64,000 nucleotides of DNA. Source: Sulfitobacter sp. W027 (lineage in GTDB: Bacteria > Pseudomonadota > Alphaproteobacteria > Rhodobacterales > Rhodobacteraceae). The stretch's first letter is position 1, and the number at the start of each line of letters is the position of its first letter. Location of the stretch: contig NZ_CP083567.1 of assembly GCF_025143985.1 (NCBI RefSeq), positions 1-64,000 on the forward strand, given 5' to 3'. Below, one piece after another: positions 59,721 to 64,000 of this stretch. The position numbers and the translations under genes were made by a program. The notes beneath the pieces were generated by a model. It saw only the letters and a list, made by a program, of their open reading frames with translations, was not told where the DNA came from and ran no database searches.

Positions 59721-60482
59721 ATGAAAATTACAATCGTCACGGCTGTCTTTAACCGTGTCGAGACAATCTCTGATGCACTGCGCAGCGTAGAGACCCAAAG
59801 CTACCTGAACGTCGAACATATTATTCAGGATGGCGGCTCTAAAGACGGCACGCTTGATGTAATTTGGCATTTCGACGCATCCTCGACCCAGCTGGTTTCT
59901 GAGCCTGACAGTGGGATATATGATGCCATAAATAAGGGAATTTCCCGGGCCAGTGGGGATATCATTGGTCTTATGCATTCAGATGATTTTTTCGCTGATG
60001 ATTTGGTGCTGGAACGGGTCGCTGAAGCATTCCAGGATCCGGCGGTCGATGGCGTCTATGGTGACCTAGATTACGTATCCGCAACAAATACTGACAAGAT
60101 TGTTCGGCGTTGGCGGTCGGGACCCTATCGTGCGGACCTCTTAAAGCGCGGATGGATGCCGCCACATCCAACCCTCTATCTGCGCCGTGAGGTGTTTGAT
60201 CGTTGGGGGCTCTACGATACGTCGATGAGCATCGCCGCAGATTACGAGGCCATGCTGCGCTATCTTGTGAAGGGCAACATCCACCTTGCCTATATTCCCG
60301 AAGTATTAGTGAAAATGCGTGTTGGGGGCGAAAGCAACCGCTCGCTATCCCGTATCTTGCGAAAAAGTCGTGAAGATTATATCGCGTTGCGGCGCCATAA
60401 GGTCGGTGGCATCGATACCCTCCTGGCAAAGAATTTCTCGAAGCTCGAACAATTTATCCCTAGAAAAGGAACCCCAAAATGA
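59721..60482 (+). CDS. GT2-family glycosyltransferase (WcaA-like)
   Basis: The ATG at 59721 gives a protein that starts exactly at the GT-A fold: '[20 protein letters not shown]', '[18 protein letters not shown]', '[20 protein letters not shown]' and '[12 protein letters not shown]' (DD metal site). An upstream in-frame start at 59664 would add a non-homologous stretch. The product is ~253 residues. It overlaps gmd by 4 bp and probably acts on the same repeat unit. Confidence 0.92.
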   Translation: MKITIVTAVFNRVETISDALRSVETQSYLNVEHIIQDGGSKDGTLDVIWHFDASSTQLVSEPDSGIYDAINKGISRASGDIIGLMHSDDFFADDLVLERVAEAFQDPAVDGVYGDLDYVSATNTDKIVRRWRSGPYRADLLKRGWMPPHPTLYLRREVFDRWGLYDTSMSIAADYEAMLRYLVKGNIHLAYIPEVLVKMRVGGESNRSLSRILRKSREDYIALRRHKVGGIDTLLAKNFSKLEQFIPRKGTPK

Positions 60483-61603
60483 CCAAACGTGCGCTTATTA
60501 CTGGGGTCACCGGGCAAGACGGGTCCTACCTCGCGGAGTTCCTGCTTGATAAGGGCTATGAAGTGCATGGCATCAAGCGCCGGGCTTCGTCCTTCAATAC
60601 CCAACGTGTCGATCACATCTATGAAGATCCGCATATGGATCAGGCGCGGTTCAAGTTGCACTATGGGGACCTTACCGACACGTCGAACCTGACCCGTATC
60701 CTGAGTGAAGTGCGCCCCGATGAGGTCTATAACCTCGGCGCGCAAAGTCATGTCGCGGTAAGTTTCGAAGCGCCGGAATACACCGCGGACGTCGATGCAA
60801 TTGGCACCTTGCGCCTGCTCGAAGCGATCCGCTTTTTGAGGATGGAAAAGACCACGCGCTTCTACCAAGCTTCAACGTCGGAGCTCTACGGTCTCGTTCA
60901 AGAAACACCTCAGACCGAGACCACACCTTTTCACCCGCGCTCGCCCTATGCGGTCGCCAAGATGTATGCCTATTGGATCGCGGTGAACTACCGTGAAGCT
61001 TATGGCATGTATGCCTGTAACGGTATCCTTTTTAACCATGAGTCCCCGCGCCGCGGCGAGACCTTCGTGACCCGCAAAATCACCCGGGGTCTGGCCAATA
61101 TTGCGCAAGGGTTGGAGCCTTGCCTCTACATGGGCAATATCGACAGCCTGCGCGATTGGGGTCATGCTAAAGACTATGTCCGCATGCAATGGATGATGCT
61201 GCAACAAGATGCGCCAGAAGATTTCGTGATCGCCACCGGGGTGCAATATTCCGTGCGCGAGTTCATCACTTGGACAGCCAAAGAACTAGGGCTTACATTG
61301 GAGTTCACCGGCGAGGGTGTGGAAGAGATCGCCACCGTCACTGCGATCGAAGGGGCCAGGGCTCCCGGGTTGAAAGAAGGCGATGTGGTGATGCGGATCG
61401 ACCCACGCTACTTCCGCCCGGCAGAAGTGGAAACTCTTCTTGGCGACCCGGCCAAAGCCAAGAAGGTGTTGGGTTGGGAGCCGGAAATTACCGCGCAGGA
61501 GATGTGTGCTGAAATGGTGGAGGCCGACCTGCGTACTGCACGTCGCCATGCGCTCTTGCGTGAGCATGGCTATGAACTGCCAATCAGCATCGAGCAGGCA
61601 TAA
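60479..61603 (+). CDS. gmd: GDP-mannose 4,6-dehydratase
   Basis: This 374-residue enzyme has '[20 protein letters not shown]' with TGxxGxxG, the substrate-binding '[14 protein letters not shown]', the catalytic '[16 protein letters not shown]' and '[20 protein letters not shown]' (YxxxK), plus '[20 protein letters not shown]'. It makes GDP-4-keto-6-deoxymannose, the common intermediate for GDP-fucose, GDP-rhamnose and GDP-perosamine. The following gene directs it to fucose. Confidence 0.96.
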   Translation: MTKRALITGVTGQDGSYLAEFLLDKGYEVHGIKRRASSFNTQRVDHIYEDPHMDQARFKLHYGDLTDTSNLTRILSEVRPDEVYNLGAQSHVAVSFEAPEYTADVDAIGTLRLLEAIRFLRMEKTTRFYQASTSELYGLVQETPQTETTPFHPRSPYAVAKMYAYWIAVNYREAYGMYACNGILFNHESPRRGETFVTRKITRGLANIAQGLEPCLYMGNIDSLRDWGHAKDYVRMQWMMLQQDAPEDFVIATGVQYSVREFITWTAKELGLTLEFTGEGVEEIATVTAIEGARAPGLKEGDVVMRIDPRYFRPAEVETLLGDPAKAKKVLGWEPEITAQEMCAEMVEADLRTARRHALLREHGYELPISIEQA

Positions 61604-61604
61604 T

Positions 61605-62576
61605 ATGAATAAAATCTACATTGCCGGCCATCGCGGCTTGGTCGGAGGCGCCGTTCTGCGCCGGCTTGAGGCGCGCCGCGCGGCAGGGGAAGATCTTACC
61701 TTGATCACCCGCACCCATGCGGAACTGGATCTGACGAACCAAGCTGCCGTTCGCGACTTCATGCAGGCTGAGAAGCCCGATGTGGTGATCCTTGCCGCGG
61801 CCAAGGTGGGGGGTATTCACGCCAATAACAGCTACCCGGCGGATTTCATCTACGAAAATCTGATGATCGAATGCAATGTCATCCATCAGGCGTTTGCTGC
61901 GGGCGTCACTAGGCTGCTGCAATTGGGCTCGTCCTGTATCTACCCACGTGCCGTGGCGCAGCCGATGAAGGAAGATGCGCTCCTAACCGGCGTGTTGGAG
62001 CCCACCAACGAGCCCTATGCCGTGGCCAAAATCGCCGGGATCAAGCTTTGTGAAAGCTACAATCGCCAGCATGGCACGGATTACCGTTCGGTTATGCCGA
62101 CGAACCTTTACGGGCCCGGCGACAATTTCCACCCCGAAAACTCCCATGTGCTGCCCGCCTTGATCCGACGCTTTCACGAGGCGGCACAGGCCGGCGATGA
62201 CGAGGTACAAATCTGGGGCTCAGGTAAGCCGCGCCGTGAGTTTTTACATGTAGATGATATGGCTGAGGCCAGCCTTTTCGTGCTTGATCTCGAACGCGAG
62301 ACCTATGATGCCAACACCCAGCCTATGCTCAGCCATATTAATGTCGGCACCGGGACAGACGTTTCGATCCTGGAGCTGGCGCAGATGGTGGCCAAGGTTA
62401 CCGGTTTTGAGGGGCGCATAACCAATGACCCCAGCAAGCCAGACGGCACCCTGCGCAAGTTAATGGATGTGAGCCGTTTGGCCGATATGGGATGGCGCGC
62501 CTCAGTTGATCTCGAAAAGGGGCTACAGGAAACCTACGACTGGTTTATCGAAAACGAGAATGCCATCCGCCACTGA
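61605..62576 (+). CDS. fcl: GDP-L-fucose synthase
   Basis: The ATG at 61605 lies 1 bp after the gmd stop; longer in-frame starts run through gmd. The ~323-residue SDR has '[17 protein letters not shown]', '[10 protein letters not shown]' (catalytic Ser), '[20 protein letters not shown]' (YxxxK) and '[20 protein letters not shown]'. It epimerises and reduces the gmd product to GDP-L-fucose. GDP-mannose must come from elsewhere, because the manC downstream is destroyed. Confidence 0.96.
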   Translation: MNKIYIAGHRGLVGGAVLRRLEARRAAGEDLTLITRTHAELDLTNQAAVRDFMQAEKPDVVILAAAKVGGIHANNSYPADFIYENLMIECNVIHQAFAAGVTRLLQLGSSCIYPRAVAQPMKEDALLTGVLEPTNEPYAVAKIAGIKLCESYNRQHGTDYRSVMPTNLYGPGDNFHPENSHVLPALIRRFHEAAQAGDDEVQIWGSGKPRREFLHVDDMAEASLFVLDLERETYDANTQPMLSHINVGTGTDVSILELAQMVAKVTGFEGRITNDPSKPDGTLRKLMDVSRLADMGWRASVDLEKGLQETYDWFIENENAIRH

Positions 62577-62591
62577 CTTTTTCCCGACAGG

Positions 62592-62928
62592 ATGTTTCTG
62601 ATGACCCCTATTGGTCACCCGATCCTTTTAGCTGGCGGTTCCGGCACGCGGCTTTGGCCCGCAAGAGCTACCCTAAGCAGTCTGCGAAACTGATGGGCGA
62701 AGAAAGCCTCTTTCAAGCTTCGGCCCAACGGTTGTCCGGAGACGGGTTTGCGGCACCGATGATCCTGACGGGGTCAGATTTTCGGTTTATCTCACCGAGC
62801 AATTGGCGGCGGTCGAGATTGCGCCTGCTGGCATTCTTATTGAGCCGGAAGGGCGCAACACCGGCCCGGCGATCCTTGCGGCAGCTTTGAGCCTCGCTGC
62901 CCGCGCGCCTGAAGCGCTTATGCTGGTG
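62592..62928 (+). pseudogene. manC: Mannose-1-phosphate guanylyltransferase N-terminal remnant, frameshifted and truncated
   Basis: The start ('MTPIGHPILLAGGSGTRLWP' from 62601) matches the nucleotide loop of ManC/CpsB, but the frame is lost at ~62660. 'RKSYPKQSAKLMGEESLFQA' and 'GFAAPMILTGSDFRF' follow in a second frame and 'LAAVEIAPAGILIEPEGRNT', 'GPAILAAALSLAARAPEALM' in a third. At 62928 homology stops and IS66-like sequence begins. About a quarter of a ~470-residue enzyme remains. Confidence 0.85.
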
Positions 62929-63066
62929 GCGTATCTGATCGAAGGCGGGTTGCCGACTGAGGGCGCCATCGCACATGTGCTTGTCAGCAAATTCTCAGAC
63001 CACCTGCCGTTGTATCGCCAAAGCCATATCCTTGCCCGCTCCGACATCGACATCCATCGCAGGTGC
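62929..63066 (+). mobile_element. IS66-family transposase (TnpC) internal fragment
   Basis: The frame reads 'YLIEGGLPTEGAIAHVLVSK', 'FSDHLPLYRQSHILARSDID', the well-conserved middle of IS66 TnpC ('vlvsKyaDHLPLYRQ..i.aR.Gi'). Only ~45 residues remain; both ends of the element are gone. It marks an old insertion into manC, cut again by the IS21 element. Confidence 0.8.
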
Positions 63067-63125
63067 GTATTCCGGAGTATCCGCCCACTTGTGACGCGTT
63101 GCCGTGAGGCAGTGGGTTTGGGTTA

Positions 63126-63884
63126 TCAGGTTTGAGGGTTTTCGTCATCCATTTTGGTGACGCTTTTCCGCATAGACTGCCCCTCGAGTTCGAGGCGGTA
63201 AGCGTTGTGAACGATGCGGTCGAGGATGGCATCAGCGAAGGTTGGTTCGCCAATGACGTCATGCCAAGCCTTGATGGGTAATTGGCTGGTTATCATCGTT
63301 GAGCCGCGGCCGTAGCGCTCTTCCACGATCTCCATGAGATCCCGGCGTTGCGTGGCGGTCAGTCGGTCTGGCCCCCAGTCATCGAGGATGAGCAGCTGTG
63401 CTTTGGTGATGCTGCGGAACAGGCGGGGGAAGCGCCCGTCGCCATGGGCCAGTTCGAGTTCTTCGAAGAGACGCGGCATTCGCTTGTAGGCCACAGTGAC
63501 ACCGTCGCGACAGGCCGTTTGCGCCAATGCGCAGCCGAGCCAAGTTTTGCCGACACCACAGGGGCCGGTAATGATCAGATTGTGCTTGTCGGTGATCCAT
63601 CTACCGGTGAGCAGGCTCTGGAACAACGCCTTGTCGAGACCACGGCGCGCGCGGTAATCGACATCTTCCGGGCAGGCGCCGACGTGGCGCAGCCTGGCCG
63701 AGCGCATCCGAGCTTCAAACCGCTTGGTCTCCCGGCTGGCGACCTCACGGTCAACGAGCAAGCCAAGCCATTCAGCGTGGCTGAAGTCGGCTGCGGCATT
63801 CTGCGCTTGCAGCTCGGCAAAAGCTTCGGCCATACCGTCCAGCCGCAGGGCCTTCAGATGATCGAGGGTTGGGTGATCAAGCAT
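63126..63884 (-). CDS. istB: IS21 helper ATPase IstB
   Basis: The ATG at 63884 gives the usual start ('MLDHPTLDHLKALRLDGMAE'). The 252-residue AAA+ protein has Walker A 'GPCGVGKTWLGCALAQ', Walker B 'LLILDDWGPD', 'RYGRGSTMITSQLPIKAWHD' and 'ILDRIVHNAYRLELEGQSMR'. It assembles on target DNA and helps the IstA transposase. Intact. Confidence 0.96.
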   Translation of the reverse strand: MLDHPTLDHLKALRLDGMAEAFAELQAQNAAADFSHAEWLGLLVDREVASRETKRFEARMRSARLRHVGACPEDVDYRARRGLDKALFQSLLTGRWITDKHNLIITGPCGVGKTWLGCALAQTACRDGVTVAYKRMPRLFEELELAHGDGRFPRLFRSITKAQLLILDDWGPDRLTATQRRDLMEIVEERYGRGSTMITSQLPIKAWHDVIGEPTFADAILDRIVHNAYRLELEGQSMRKSVTKMDDENPQT

Positions 63885-63894
63885 TGTGTTCCTT

Positions 63895-64000
63895 TCAATG
63901 GAAATAATCGGCGCCACGGATGTTGGGGTGGGTGATTGCAGGCTCCTCCGTGGCGCGGGTGCGGGGCTTGCTCTCCAGACCATTCTTGAGAATGGATTGG
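63895..64000 (-). CDS. istA: IS21 transposase IstA, C-terminal end only
   Basis: On the minus strand the last ~34 codons ('SILKNGLESKPRTRATEEPA', 'THPNIRGADYFH-stop') match the C-terminus of IstA, which typically ends in HxNIRGxxYY. The stop is 10 bp before istB. The rest of the gene lies beyond position 64000. Confidence 0.85.
   Translation of the reverse strand, partial: QSILKNGLESKPRTRATEEPAITHPNIRGADYFH

Larger units (their letters stand above)
63063..64000 (-). mobile_element. IS21-family insertion sequence, right part (continues beyond the window)
   Basis: The istB gene and the end of istA are present in the usual order. The segment 63067-63100 (TTCCGGAGTATCCGCCCAC) resembles the repeated terminal motifs of IS21 elements, so the element probably ends near 63063. 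The left half lies outside the window. The exact end is uncertain by several bases. Confidence 0.75.

Noticed and set aside
60479..62576. Rhamnose operon typical of roseobacter biofilm plasmids
   Set aside because: No rmlA-D genes are present in the window; the dehydratase/reductase pair is gmd/fcl for GDP-fucose.
1..64000. tRNA, rRNA or CRISPR loci
   Set aside because: None was recognised on either strand on reading through; a covariance-model scan would be needed to exclude small RNAs.

Overview
The window looks like part of an extrachromosomal replicon (plasmid or chromid) of a Roseobacter-group alphaproteobacterium (Rhodobacteraceae). Support: a plasmid-type Rep_3 initiator with divergent parAB, repeated parS-like palindromes and 22-bp iteron-like repeats; TRAP and amino-acid ABC uptake systems typical of the group; a gene-transfer-agent-like head-spike pair; and most of the rest of the DNA given to surface polysaccharide synthesis and export.

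Layout. 1-14.0 kb: accessory metabolism, partly decayed. It holds a regulator fragment, a polar/basic amino-acid ABC transporter whose binding-protein gene is frameshifted, an N-acylamino-acid racemase-type enolase, and the remains of its GNAT partner. Then come a decayed acyl-CoA synthetase/PPC-domain pair, an intact thiolase and IclR regulator, and a divergent TRAP transporter plus SDR operon. 14.1-16.5 kb: broken glycosyltransferase DNA with an 11-G tract, and a VapBC toxin-antitoxin pair. 16.6-22.2 kb: a tightly overlapping five-gene polysaccharide operon (sulfotransferase, Wzy-like polymerase, acyltransferase, Wzx-like flippase, GumK-like transferase). 22.0-28.1 kb: a two-gene spike module (spike base plus beta-helix spike), parAB, the putative origin and rep.

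28.2-40.4 kb: export and regulation. This part holds a Wzc-type tyrosine kinase, an IS630 copy with an amber codon in its transposase, a WbpL/WecA-type initiating transferase, a NusG/RfaH paralogue, a Wza-type lipoprotein, YjbF/GfcB and YjbH homologues, a metallophosphatase and an EPS-associated MarR-type regulator. 40.5-62.6 kb: one long co-directional locus. Seven genes make a CMP-activated nonulosonic acid, most likely a legionaminic acid through GDP-linked sugars. They are followed by glycosyltransferases, acetyltransferases, a second sulfotransferase, a second Wzx/Wzy pair, and gmd/fcl for GDP-L-fucose. 62.6-64.0 kb: an IS graveyard in which manC is cut by IS66 and IS21 sequences.

Together the genes predict a Wzx/Wzy-dependent, probably sulfated and acetylated, fucose- and nonulosonate-containing exopolysaccharide or capsule, exported through Wza/Wzc with YjbFH-like accessories. 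The most unusual element is the spike pair, which is related to phage/GTA receptor-binding proteins. It sits between a capsule transferase gene and the partition locus, with no other phage genes in view.
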